A stretch of 64,000 nucleotides of DNA from the NCBI GenBank assembly GCA_014859095.1, contig JACUUV010000001.1:145077-209076 (forward strand). The letters run 5' to 3'. A model generated the notes under the pieces. It saw nothing but the letters and a program-made list of their open reading frames with translations, made no database searches and was not told the origin of the DNA. This DNA is from Clostridia bacterium (GTDB lineage Bacteria > Bacillota > Clostridia > Peptostreptococcales > Acidaminobacteraceae). The position numbers were made by a program, and so were the translations under genes. Shown in pieces: positions 9,329-17,854 of the stretch (position 1 is its first letter; every line of letters begins with the position of its first letter).

Positions 9329-11764
9329 TCAATGCTCTTTACTTGTTGTACTTTTACTTGAGGATTTTGAAGAGGCTTTGGCATCTTTTGCCAATGTTTT
9401 CAACCGTTGATCCACAAGAGCGTAAATGGTGCCCGCCTGAAATTCTCCTGACTTTAGTCGCTTTCCGGGCTTTCGGTCCGTCAATATTTCTATGCCCTCA
9501 TCCACATGAGAAATTGCCCAGATGTGAAATTTTCCCTTCTTGACAGCCTGAACAACTTCATCGTCAAGCATTAGATTCTTGACGTTTTGAATTGGAATGA
9601 TCACACCTTGGTCACCGTTGAACCCTTTATGTTTGCAAACCTTATAATAGCCTTCGATTTTTTCATTCACGCCACCTATGGGTTGAATGAAGCCCCTTTG
9701 ATTGACTGACCCTGTAACCGCAATCGATTGATTGATTGGGACTCCTGAAAGGTCCGACAACAATGCATAGAGTTCCGTACTGGATGCGCTATCTCCGTCG
9801 ATTCCGGAATAGAGTTGTTCAAATACGATACTTGCCGTCAAAGCCAGAGGTTTGTCCTGAGCGAACATACGTCCCAAAAATCCAGTCAGGATCATTACTC
9901 CCTTATCATGGATTTTCCCACTTGTTCGCGCTTCGCGTTCGATATTGATGATGCCTTGTCTGCCTTGATATGTGGATACGGTGATTTTAGATGGTTTCCC
10001 AAAACTGTACTGACCGACACCAATAACCGCCAATCCATTGATTTCACCTACTTTAAATCCATCAACATCAATCAGGTATATGCCTTCGTCAAACATTTCG
10101 AGCATATTTTCTTCGTATTTGTTTGCCCTGAGCCATTTTTCCTCAAGTGCTTTCTGCACATGTGCTCTGCCCACGGTATTTTCCTTATAATAATTTGCCC
10201 ACGCATCCGACTCGATGATCAGATCTCCCAATGTCTTGAGATGAGCGGTCAATTTCCCTTGATTGTCCGCCAGTCTTGTGGCATGTTCCACTAAAAGCGC
10301 CACAGCTCCAGGGGTGAAATGATTGAGACTCTCCATTTGACATTTGGTGGTGACGAATCTCGCGAACTTCTGAATACTCTCATGATCTCGATCCATATCC
10401 ACATCAAAATCCGCCATTACCTTGAACAACTTTTGAAACTCCTCATCGTATTCGTTTAAAATCAAATAAGTATAATAATCTCCGATGATAATGACTTTCA
10501 CATCAATTGGAATCGGACCGGGTTTGATGGTCTGAGACACCAAAGCACCAGAAAAAGCCGCACGGGAATCAATGGAAACCGACTCGTCCAGAAGGCTTCT
10601 CTTTAGGCTCTTCCATGCAAATGCATTGGTTAGGATATCTTTTGCCAGCAAAATAAGGTACCCGCCATTCGCTCGATGTAGCGCACCAGGTTTGATCATC
10701 GTGAAGTCTGTTTTCATGACGCCCATCTCATTGACGTATTCTATGCTGCCCGCGAGATTATAATATGTCGGATTGGATTCGAAAACGACAGGTGCCCTTT
10801 TGACTTCACTATTGTCCACAAATAGATTGATTCTATAGCGTTCAAAAAATGTTTCATTGTTTTCCTGAGTCATCGCCAAGATTGCAAGAGGATTGCTTTC
10901 ATCAACTTCAGAATCCTTTTCTTTAAAATGTTCGAGATTTTCAACAATGTCATCTTCCAATAGTTCAATGTATCTCTTGATCTCATCATTTTCTTTATGT
11001 TTTTCCTTGATGCTGTCCAGATGAAATTTGACCAAGTGCCTGCCCATTTGCTCGTCCAGGCTTTTCAATCTCAATCTTAGGTTTTCTTCTTCAATCCTAA
11101 GCTTGTTGAACAGGTCAATAGTTTCCAGACTCAATTTTTGCGAGCTTTCAAGCAATGTCTCATACTCTTTTTGGGTGATTGAGTTATACGCTTCCTCGCT
11201 CATGGGCTTGCCCTCTTTTAGTGGAATGCTCACTATGCCCTTTTCTGTGAGAGAAAACACAAAACCATATTTTTCCCCAAGATCATTGAGATTTTCGACG
11301 ATATTGTTCGACTTGATATTGTATTCCTCAACCAACTTTTGTCTCGCATTCTCATAATCCCTGCTCGAAAATATCTCTATGATGCCTCTCCTAAGGAAAC
11401 GGATGGCGCGATTGACTCTATTGATGAAATTTTTGGCTTGCCCATTCTCGATTTTGATGGCGATCGGGTGATATGGATCTTTGAAATTATTGACATAGAC
11501 CCAGTCACTTGGAGCGGGTCTTTTGATGGCCTGTTCTTCAGCCAACATATTCACAAAACTGTTTCTTCCTGTTCCCCAAGGTCCCGACACGTAGATGTTG
11601 TATCCCTTCTTGGTGACATCCAGCCCGAATTGCAGTGCTTTTTTTGCCCGCTCCTGACCTATGATTCCTCTGATGGGTACAAGTTCTTCCGTTGTGCTGA
11701 AGTCAAATACGGATTCATCACATTTGTTGTATAATTGCTCCGGTTTAAGTTTCAAAATTTCCAT
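9329..11764 (-). CDS. Lon-like ATP-dependent protease (AAA_32 + Lon proteolytic domain, YcbZ/LonH type)
   Basis: This 811-residue protein has an N-terminal region with a P-loop-like GPWGTGRNSF (about residue 60), a long helical insert (about 130-280), a second ATPase segment (about 320-520) and a C-terminal Lon protease domain (about 560-780). The catalytic serine lies in GDSASSTELYAL and the lysine in GGVNEKIEGYYK, so the protease dyad is intact. It lacks the Lon N-domain and matches the LonH/YcbZ family. The P-loop has Arg where Lys is normal (GTGRNS); I believe this is common in AAA_32 proteins but could not check. The tail after ~785 is Ser/Lys-rich. GGAGG precedes ATG 11762-11764. It is a single-gene unit; cytoplasmic protein quality control is the expected role. 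Confidence 0.9.
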   Translation of the reverse strand: MEILKLKPEQLYNKCDESVFDFSTTEELVPIRGIIGQERAKKALQFGLDVTKKGYNIYVSGPWGTGRNSFVNMLAEEQAIKRPAPSDWVYVNNFKDPYHPIAIKIENGQAKNFINRVNRAIRFLRRGIIEIFSSRDYENARQKLVEEYNIKSNNIVENLNDLGEKYGFVFSLTEKGIVSIPLKEGKPMSEEAYNSITQKEYETLLESSQKLSLETIDLFNKLRIEEENLRLRLKSLDEQMGRHLVKFHLDSIKEKHKENDEIKRYIELLEDDIVENLEHFKEKDSEVDESNPLAILAMTQENNETFFERYRINLFVDNSEVKRAPVVFESNPTYYNLAGSIEYVNEMGVMKTDFTMIKPGALHRANGGYLILLAKDILTNAFAWKSLKRSLLDESVSIDSRAAFSGALVSQTIKPGPIPIDVKVIIIGDYYTYLILNEYDEEFQKLFKVMADFDVDMDRDHESIQKFARFVTTKCQMESLNHFTPGAVALLVEHATRLADNQGKLTAHLKTLGDLIIESDAWANYYKENTVGRAHVQKALEEKWLRANKYEENMLEMFDEGIYLIDVDGFKVGEINGLAVIGVGQYSFGKPSKITVSTYQGRQGIINIEREARTSGKIHDKGVMILTGFLGRMFAQDKPLALTASIVFEQLYSGIDGDSASSTELYALLSDLSGVPINQSIAVTGSVNQRGFIQPIGGVNEKIEGYYKVCKHKGFNGDQGVIIPIQNVKNLMLDDEVVQAVKKGKFHIWAISHVDEGIEILTDRKPGKRLKSGEFQAGTIYALVDQRLKTLAKDAKASSKSSSKSTTSKEH

Positions 11765-11840
11765 AGGACCTCCGTTCTATCATTACCTATTCTGTTATAA
11801 CATTTCTGTTATTTTGTTTCTACCCCGATTTCATGCATTA

Positions 11841-11875
11841 ACAACAAAAAAAGATTGTGGCCATAAGCCACAATC
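11841..11875 (-). terminator. Intrinsic terminator after the S1-domain gene
   Basis: On the minus strand the stem GATTGTGGC/GCCACAATC (11853-11875, five-base loop) is followed by TTTTTTTGTTGTT. It marks the end of the long nrdD-to-S1 transcription run. Confidence 0.88.
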
Positions 11876-11883
11876 CAAAGCAA

Positions 11884-13041
11884 TCATTTTAATTTCAAAT
11901 TCTTAAGTTTATCTCCGAACAGATCACTGAGTGTTGTGGTTTGTTCGGGCTCTTCCTGAGTCATTTCCAAATAGTCTACTTCATCAAGAGTATCCACAGC
12001 CTTGAGACTTAAGGCCATTCGATGTTGCTCCGCATCGATATCGAGCACCATTACTTCAACAGTGTCTCCGACTTTGACAATTTCAGAAGCCTGGTTGACA
12101 TGTTGGTCCGATAGCTCTGAAATATGGATCAAACCTTCTATGCCTTCCGTGAGCTCAACAAATGCGCCAAATGGTGTCAATCTTGTCACTTTGCCTGTGA
12201 CGATGTCATTGACATGGTGTGTCACATAGATATTTTCCCATGGATTTTCTTGGACATCAGCAAGTTTTAAGCTGATTTTCTCTTTTTCACGATCGACATT
12301 CATGATGACAACATCCACAACGTCACCTTCTTTGAGTACCTCGGAAGGATGCTTCACACGTTTCCAAGACATCTGAGAAACATGGATCAAACCATCTATT
12401 CCACCCAAATCCACAAACGCGCCATAATCAGCCAATCTTACTACCGTACCGCTAAGCTTGTCCCCAATGGAAATCCTGGAAAGTCTGTCTGATCTGTTGG
12501 ATTCCGCTTCACGTTTTAAGATGGATTTATGGGATGCGACCGCTTTTTTCGTATCCAATTGGAACTCAATCAATTGTACCATCAATTTGGTGCCCACGTA
12601 AGCATCCAGATTTTCCACGAAACTCAATGACAATTGTGACGCAGGGATAAAAATCCTTGCCGTTTTGTAGACACCCACAACGCCACCTTTTACGGCTTCC
12701 TTGATTTTGAGTTCGAAAGACTTCTGATCCGTGTACATTTCACCTAGCATGTCCCAAACCAATAACGCCTCTGCCCGGTTGAGTGACAAAAGTACATTGC
12801 CATCCCCATCATCCACTTTGATCACATATACTGAAACCTTTTGTCCAGGTGCATAATCGAGTGGATTCTCATCCGGCATTTCATTTTTGGGTACTACGCC
12901 ATCTGCCATGAAATTGATGTTCACCATCACTTCCTCTGCATTGGATGAAATAACGGTACCTTCCACTACATCGCCTTTGGATAGTCTTTCTGTTGTATCA
13001 AACTTGTCGAGCCAATCTCCCATTGACATATGATCTGACAT
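11884..13041 (-). CDS. S1 RNA-binding domain protein (ribosomal protein S1 homologue, four S1 repeats)
   Basis: This 385-residue RNA-binding protein has four tandem S1 OB-fold domains (about 19-90, 103-178, 189-262 and 278-350). Domains 3 and 4 carry the canonical GAFVDLGG-DGLIHVS and GAFVELTEGIEGLIHIS cores. Domains 1 and 2 are more divergent, as in Bacillota S1 homologues, which bind mRNA and the ribosome less tightly than the six-repeat E. coli protein. AGGAGG sits five bases before ATG 13039-13041. It starts 15 bases after the glycosyltransferase gene and is the last gene before the terminator at 11841-11875. Confidence 0.9.
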   Translation of the reverse strand: MSDHMSMGDWLDKFDTTERLSKGDVVEGTVISSNAEEVMVNINFMADGVVPKNEMPDENPLDYAPGQKVSVYVIKVDDGDGNVLLSLNRAEALLVWDMLGEMYTDQKSFELKIKEAVKGGVVGVYKTARIFIPASQLSLSFVENLDAYVGTKLMVQLIEFQLDTKKAVASHKSILKREAESNRSDRLSRISIGDKLSGTVVRLADYGAFVDLGGIDGLIHVSQMSWKRVKHPSEVLKEGDVVDVVIMNVDREKEKISLKLADVQENPWENIYVTHHVNDIVTGKVTRLTPFGAFVELTEGIEGLIHISELSDQHVNQASEIVKVGDTVEVMVLDIDAEQHRMALSLKAVDTLDEVDYLEMTQEEPEQTTTLSDLFGDKLKNLKLK

Positions 13042-13056
13042 GATAGCCTCCTGTTT

Positions 13057-13815
13057 TTATGATTTTTCAGTTGGTCCGGCCAAAAATACCTTGATGAGGA
13101 ATTTTGGCAAAACCATCATTCTTCCAATTCTTGAGGGTTGCAACAGCAATCTGTAAAGCCATTCGATACCCATTTTTTGAAACAACACCGGTGCTCGTTT
13201 GGCGGTCCCCGCAAAAACATCGAGCGATCCTCCAACTCCCATTGCAACCTTGGTGTGAAGAAGTTTTCGATTCTTATAGATCCACTTCTCCTGTTTAGGT
13301 GCGCCAAGTGCCACGAAGAGAACATCTGGTTTTAGCCCGTTGATCTCATCCAAGATTCCAGGGGAATCCTTATCCTCAAAAAAGCCGTCACGTTGTCCCT
13401 TTACCGTAAGATTAGGATATCGGTGTTGAATATTGATAGCAGCCTTTTCGGACACACCCGGTTTACCACCGAAAAGATATATGGACTTTCCCGATAAATT
13501 GCAGTACTCAAGTATGCGGGTCATCATTTCAATTCCCGGGATTCGCTCCTCAAGCCCCAAATGATGGACTTTGGAAGCTATGATCACCCCTATGCCATCC
13601 GGAATCACCAGATCGCCTTCCACAAGAATGCTCATGAATTCAGGATCTTCCTGAGCTTTCATGACGATCTCAGCATTGGGGGTGAAGACCATATGAGTGC
13701 GATCCTTGTCGCTTGACATGAACGTCAAAAACTTATTATAAGCCCCTTCAGAGGATAATTTGTCAAATTTGACACCAAAAATCTTGACTGAACTATTACT
13801 TTTGTTACTTTCCAT
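13057..13815 (-). CDS. WecG/TagA/CpsF family glycosyltransferase
   Basis: This 252-residue enzyme is of the family that adds N-acetylmannosamine (or a related sugar) to undecaprenyl-linked GlcNAc in teichoic acid or polysaccharide assembly. Family landmarks are FTPNAEIVMKAQ, the catalytic-region aspartate in VIPDGIGVIIASK, RIPGIEMM, YLFGGKPGV and FVALGAPKQEKWI. The C-terminus is basic and amphipathic (RLLLQPSRIGRMMVLPKFL), as expected for peripheral membrane attachment. GGGAGG precedes ATG 13813-13815. It is co-oriented with, and 12 bases after, the membrane protein gene at 13828. The exact sugar and acceptor cannot be told from sequence. Confidence 0.92.
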   Translation of the reverse strand: MESNKSNSSVKIFGVKFDKLSSEGAYNKFLTFMSSDKDRTHMVFTPNAEIVMKAQEDPEFMSILVEGDLVIPDGIGVIIASKVHHLGLEERIPGIEMMTRILEYCNLSGKSIYLFGGKPGVSEKAAINIQHRYPNLTVKGQRDGFFEDKDSPGILDEINGLKPDVLFVALGAPKQEKWIYKNRKLLHTKVAMGVGGSLDVFAGTAKRAPVLFQKMGIEWLYRLLLQPSRIGRMMVLPKFLIKVFLAGPTEKS

Positions 13816-13827
13816 GTACCCTCCCGA

Positions 13828-14757
13828 TCATGATTCGATATTTCGATTAGATGTGGCTATAACGATTCGGCTGACCAAAACAAAAATCAAAACCAAAACG
13901 AGGCCATAAACCGTTGCTTTGGCATATTCCAAAGATGAGATACTGTGCAAATCCATAACTGCCATTTTAAGACTCAATGTGCCCAATAGTACGAAGGGAA
14001 ACATCCACTGCCTGTAGCCTCTTGCAGCAAAAAAAATGCCTCCGACCATGAACGCGAATGAGAAACGAAAAGGTAACAGACCATTGTAAAACAGATAGAT
14101 TGCGCTTAAATGAAATACAACCAAAATAAGTTCATATACTTTCATAGTGTCCTTAAGCAGCCGCTTCAAATCTTCTATGAAATAGCTATGCTCCACCAGT
14201 TCGCGGATTTCCCTCTTATAACCCATTTTGACAATATAGATCATAGCCATGAAAAAAAGGACAACTGCCGAACTTATATTTTCTGCACCTATGTATCCTG
14301 AAACCGTACTATAAATACTTCCAATTTGTACGATGATAAAAACAATCACCGCATACAGTAGACTTTTGACCATGATGCCCCGTGAAGTGAACACCTTGTC
14401 ACTGAGCAACAAATCCTTGACGTATTCTATGATGAACAATGCCCCAAGAACCGGAAACACTGTTTGAATCAATATGCCGTTGATTGCCCCACCATATTCG
14501 GAACCTGTCAAATTCAGAGCAGTAATCCCAACAACGCTGGCTGTGAGCAAAACCATCTCAAAAACAAAGGAGATATCAAACGCTATTTTCAGTACGATGA
14601 GCGCAAGTACTATCAAACCCAATCCGCTCATATTGAAAAGTTCAAACAAACGAACAGATTCCGTTGCAAAGACATCCAACGTGACAATAAACTCATATCC
14701 TGTCGCGATCAAGCTGAGAACAACCACCATCAAATAAACGATTTTCTTGTATTTCAT
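13828..14757 (-). CDS. Polytopic membrane protein, unknown function
   Basis: I do not recognise this 309-residue protein. It is almost entirely hydrophobic with about nine to ten predicted helices, paired from residue 7 onward, and one short charged cytoplasmic-looking stretch near 190-205 (YKREIRELVEHSYFIEDLKR). There are no catalytic motifs. GGGGG precedes ATG 14755-14757. It lies between mazF (45 bases upstream) and a WecG/TagA glycosyltransferase (12 bases downstream), so a role tied to envelope polymer synthesis is possible but unproven. Confidence 0.7.
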   Translation of the reverse strand: MKYKKIVYLMVVVLSLIATGYEFIVTLDVFATESVRLFELFNMSGLGLIVLALIVLKIAFDISFVFEMVLLTASVVGITALNLTGSEYGGAINGILIQTVFPVLGALFIIEYVKDLLLSDKVFTSRGIMVKSLLYAVIVFIIVQIGSIYSTVSGYIGAENISSAVVLFFMAMIYIVKMGYKREIRELVEHSYFIEDLKRLLKDTMKVYELILVVFHLSAIYLFYNGLLPFRFSFAFMVGGIFFAARGYRQWMFPFVLLGTLSLKMAVMDLHSISSLEYAKATVYGLVLVLIFVLVSRIVIATSNRNIES

Positions 14758-14802
14758 GGAAATACCCCCATTAAAATACCTGCATATCCAGATATACAGG
14801 CA

Positions 14803-15177
14803 TCATATTTCTTCCTCAAAAAGCCCCAAACTGATCACAAGCGCCTTGTCAACCAAAGACATGTCTTCGCTCTCAAGCTGTCCCAACTTTTGAATCAATC
14901 TTGTTTTATCTATAGTTCTCACCTGTTCAAGCAACACAACAGAATCCCTGACCAGACCGACTTTCGATGCCTCGATTTCCACGTGAGTAGGCAGTTTGGC
15001 CTTTGCGATTTTAGCTGTGATTGCTGCAACGATGACTGTTGGACTGTATTTGTTCCCGATATTGTTCTGTACGATCAAAACGGGTCTTTGTCCACCCTGC
15101 TCGGAACCTCGAACAGGTGATAAATCCGCAAAATAGACATCGCCTCTTTTAATATTCACTTTAATTATCATCTCCAT
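14803..15177 (-). CDS. mazF: Type II toxin, MazF/EndoA endoribonuclease
   Basis: This mRNA interferase is closely similar to Bacillus NdoA/EndoA, which cuts mRNA at a short U-rich motif. Conserved stretches include [53 protein letters not shown] and [15 protein letters not shown], with the catalytic Arg and Thr regions present. Length (~120 aa) is standard. It overlaps the antitoxin gene. Three starts are possible: ATG 15177, ATG 15171 and GTG 15159. The last begins one base after the antitoxin stop and aligns best with the NdoA N-terminus; the choice is unresolved. The alr-antitoxin-toxin order is the same as in Bacillus. Confidence 0.95.
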   Translation of the reverse strand: MEMIIKVNIKRGDVYFADLSPVRGSEQGGQRPVLIVQNNIGNKYSPTVIVAAITAKIAKAKLPTHVEIEASKVGLVRDSVVLLEQVRTIDKTRLIQKLGQLESEDMSLVDKALVISLGLFEEEI

Positions 15178-15400
15178 TCAAGTTTTCTTCAAATATGCTT
15201 ATGGATGAAAGACAATCCACAAGACCGAACTCACAAAAATCCAAATTGATTTGCGCCATGACCTCATAACCATTGCGCATGGCCTCATCAGCATGATATT
15301 GCCTCAATGATTCCTTGACACGTAAAGTGACAGCCAATTCCCCAATCGTATTCGAATAAGCCGTCAATGTTCTATTTAAGTACTGCGTCCGATTTTTCAT
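15161..15400 (-). CDS. MazE/EndoAI-like antitoxin, divergent N-terminus
   Basis: This ~79-residue protein sits directly upstream of mazF, overlapping it. The C-terminal half ([22 protein letters not shown]) resembles the toxin-binding tail of Bacillus EndoAI (RRGYMEMAKINLN...AEC), which supports antitoxin function. The N-terminal half lacks an obvious ribbon-helix-helix start such as KISLPENL, reading instead [23 protein letters not shown]-binding autoregulation may therefore be altered or lost. GGGGG six bases before ATG 15398-15400 favours that start over ATG 15412. It follows alr by about 100 bases. Confidence 0.75.
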   Translation of the reverse strand: MKNRTQYLNRTLTAYSNTIGELAVTLRVKESLRQYHADEAMRNGYEVMAQINLDFCEFGLVDCLSSISIFEENLNGDDN

Positions 15401-15499
15401 AAGTACCCCCATGCATTAACCGACAAAAGTGAAACCAGTACCTTACCCCCATTAATTTTATATATATTTTGCAATTATCATATCATAAATTCAACTTGG

Positions 15500-16693
15500 C
15501 TACCATAGTGAACTCAAATTCAGACTTAAATTGGCATCCTCGAAATGAAGGGTTTCACCCTTAAGGGTATATTTCCTGGGCACTCTCTTGCCAATCAGAC
15601 ATACGGTTTCATAATTGATCGTACCGAGCATTTCAGCGTAGTCATCTATGGATATGAATTTGTCATCCGCACTGCCGAACAATGTGACAACCTCGTCCAC
15701 TTTCACACTAATGCCATCCACTTCCATCATGCACTGATCCATGCAAATCCTACCGACAATCGGCTTGATCTCACCATGTATGATCCCTTTTGCCTTATGA
15801 GTCAGCCCTCTGGAAAAACCATCCGCATAACCAATGGGAAGTGTAGCGATCTGAGTTCTTTTTGGTGCGATGTATTTAAGACCATAGCTCACACCTTCGC
15901 CTTCTTCAACCATTTTCACTTGGGCGACCTGGGCTTTGAGGGACATCACTTCCTTCAGCACAATATGTTCGTGATCGACTTCAGGAGAAGGATATAGCCC
16001 ATACAGCATGATTCCCGCACGCACCATATCAAAATTATACTCAGGGCAGTCGATGATCGCCGCACTGTTGGAAACATGCTTGATTGGAATGTGAAGCCCT
16101 TTCGCCTCAAGCGCATCAGTCACCCACAAGAACCGCTTTACTTGCTCATGCGTAAAGGATTTGTCCGTTTCATCCGCTGCGGCGAAATGGGTGAATATGC
16201 CCTCCACTTCGATATTGGGTAGTTTTGAGATCCGGATTATAGAATCGATCGTTTCACTTGTGATGGCCATCCCGACACGTCTCATTCCCGTGTCCAATTT
16301 GATATGGATTTTCAGATTCTTATTGAGTTCGAGAGCTTTGTCAGAAAATCGATTGGCTTGAGATTCATGAAAAATCGTTTGAATCAATCGGTTTTCGATG
16401 ACGTCTGAGGCAAGTTGGCTTGGCGTGTAGCCCAAAATCATTATTTCTGTCTCCGGATAAGCATTTCTGAGTTGTAACGCTTCCGACAAAGTGGCCACAG
16501 CAAATCTGTCCGCACCGTTTTCCAGAAGTGTCCTGCCAATATGTACCGCTCCATGACCATAACCGTCTGCCTTGATTACAGCCGTGACCAGTGTGCTTTC
16601 TTTGACGCTTCTCTTGACTTCGTTTATGTTGTGTGCCAGATGATCCAAATTGATTTCCGCCCAGACAGGTCGAGTGGACTGCATTCTATTCAT
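15500..16693 (-). CDS. alr: Alanine racemase
   Basis: This PLP enzyme makes D-alanine for peptidoglycan. The PLP lysine is in VTAVIKADGYGHGAV (about residue 40), followed by KLDTGMRRVG and FTHFAAADE. The catalytic tyrosine is in GVSYGLKYIAP (about 270) and the C-terminal beta domain carries GRICMDQCMMEV. Length 397 is slightly above average. GGGAG precedes ATG 16691-16693. It is 18 bases downstream of acpS and upstream of the antitoxin-toxin pair, a conserved Bacillota neighbourhood. Confidence 0.96.
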   Translation of the reverse strand: MNRMQSTRPVWAEINLDHLAHNINEVKRSVKESTLVTAVIKADGYGHGAVHIGRTLLENGADRFAVATLSEALQLRNAYPETEIMILGYTPSQLASDVIENRLIQTIFHESQANRFSDKALELNKNLKIHIKLDTGMRRVGMAITSETIDSIIRISKLPNIEVEGIFTHFAAADETDKSFTHEQVKRFLWVTDALEAKGLHIPIKHVSNSAAIIDCPEYNFDMVRAGIMLYGLYPSPEVDHEHIVLKEVMSLKAQVAQVKMVEEGEGVSYGLKYIAPKRTQIATLPIGYADGFSRGLTHKAKGIIHGEIKPIVGRICMDQCMMEVDGISVKVDEVVTLFGSADDKFISIDDYAEMLGTINYETVCLIGKRVPRKYTLKGETLHFEDANLSLNLSSLW

Positions 16694-16711
16694 ATTCTAA
16701 TTCTCCCGATT

Positions 16712-17089
16712 TTATAATTTTTTCATTGCTATTGCAAATGCTACAGCATATTTTGCAGTATGTGAGATGGTCAGTATGATGTGATCGATCTCCAAGGATT
16801 CAGCCAAAATCTGCGCACCATTGTATAGGTTCACTATGGGTTTGCCCATCTCATCACGCAGTATTTCGATGTCGATGAGGTTAAACCCCCTTATGCCTGT
16901 TCCTAAGGATTTGGATACAGCTTCTTTAGCCGCAAAATTTGCAGCAATGGTTTCAATATTCATCATTTTTTTTTCGAAAAACATGCATTCATCTTCTGTA
17001 AAAAACCGCTCCAGAAATCTTGGGTTCTTATTCAACAATGCCTTGATTCTATCAATTTCCAGCAAGTCGACACCATTTCCATATATCAC
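16712..17089 (-). CDS. acpS: Holo-[acyl-carrier-protein] synthase
   Basis: This 4'-phosphopantetheinyl transferase activates acyl carrier protein. The N-terminal IYGNGVDLLEIDRIKALL carries the Mg-binding Asp, and FAAKEAVSKSLGTGIRGF is the second signature. ATG 17113 would add eight atypical residues. GTG 17087-17089 gives the family-standard start (M-IYGNGVDLLEI) and is chosen on that basis. The gene lies between nrdG (75 bases upstream) and alr (18 bases downstream). Confidence 0.93.
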   Translation of the reverse strand: MIYGNGVDLLEIDRIKALLNKNPRFLERFFTEDECMFFEKKMMNIETIAANFAAKEAVSKSLGTGIRGFNLIDIEILRDEMGKPIVNLYNGAQILAESLEIDHIILTISHTAKYAVAFAIAMKKL

Positions 17090-17164
17090 AAATCCACATC
17101 CGATCATTTTCATTGAATAACAATATAATTATATGCTTTCAAAGCAAATCTGTAAATATTCTCT

Positions 17165-17842
17165 TTATCTCAGCTCGATTCGAGTTTCATTCCCAAATCT
17201 GTCTTTAATCTCCATCAGCTCAAGCGGTGAGAACGCGGTGAAATGAGTTTCTTCCAATTGTTCATCAGAAAAACGGTAATTTTGGATGACCCACAATTCA
17301 CCGGGTAGAATCATTGTCTTGATCCGATCCAAAACTTGACTGGAATGAAACTCCTTCATGATTGTAGTCCTGAATTCGTATTCAACTGTTGAAGCTCTAA
17401 GCAACCGCATGGATTGACGGATGTTTTCCACCGGTGAGACATCCAATCCGGTAGTTAGCGCGTAATTTTCAAAATCACTCTTCAGGTCCATCGCCACATA
17501 GTCGACACCAGCTTCAATTGCTCTTCTCAGCATTTCTGGATTTGTGCCATTGGTATCGAGTTTGACTTTCATTCCAAAATCCTTTAGGCTTTCCACAAGT
17601 TTGGGCAAACCACTGTGCATCGTCGGTTCACCACCTGTAATCACTACACCTTCAAGTACATTTTTCCGTTTTTCTATATGGTCAAAAAATCGATTGGTCA
17701 CTGAAAGTTCTCCGATGTGGTGATCGATCAACGACCCATTATGGCAGTAAGGACATCTCAAATTGCATCCCGAAGTGAAAATCACAGCACTGATCAACTT
17801 TGGAAAATCCACAAACGATGTTTTAATGAAATCATAAATCAT
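17165..17842 (-). CDS. nrdG: Anaerobic ribonucleotide reductase activating radical SAM protein
   Basis: This radical SAM activase generates the glycyl radical on NrdD. The 4Fe-4S motif CNLRCPYC lies at about residues 27-34, followed by the SAM-binding GGEPTMHSG (about 72-80). At 225 residues it belongs to the longer NrdG subtype. The start ATG 17840-17842 has GAGG nine bases upstream. It begins 12 bases after nrdD ends, so the reductase and activase are co-transcribed. Confidence 0.94.
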   Translation of the reverse strand: MIYDFIKTSFVDFPKLISAVIFTSGCNLRCPYCHNGSLIDHHIGELSVTNRFFDHIEKRKNVLEGVVITGGEPTMHSGLPKLVESLKDFGMKVKLDTNGTNPEMLRRAIEAGVDYVAMDLKSDFENYALTTGLDVSPVENIRQSMRLLRASTVEYEFRTTIMKEFHSSQVLDRIKTMILPGELWVIQNYRFSDEQLEETHFTAFSPLELMEIKDRFGNETRIELR

Positions 17843-17854
17843 AATTTTGCCTCA

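Noticed and set aside
9815..10294. 159-codon plus-strand reading frame
   Set aside because: It is antisense to the conserved Lon-like protease, with no ribosome site and no recognisable domain.
14464..15120. 218-codon plus-strand reading frame
   Set aside because: It is antisense to the membrane protein and mazF, both of which have strong family or composition support. The translation (many N, Q, H) looks non-coding.
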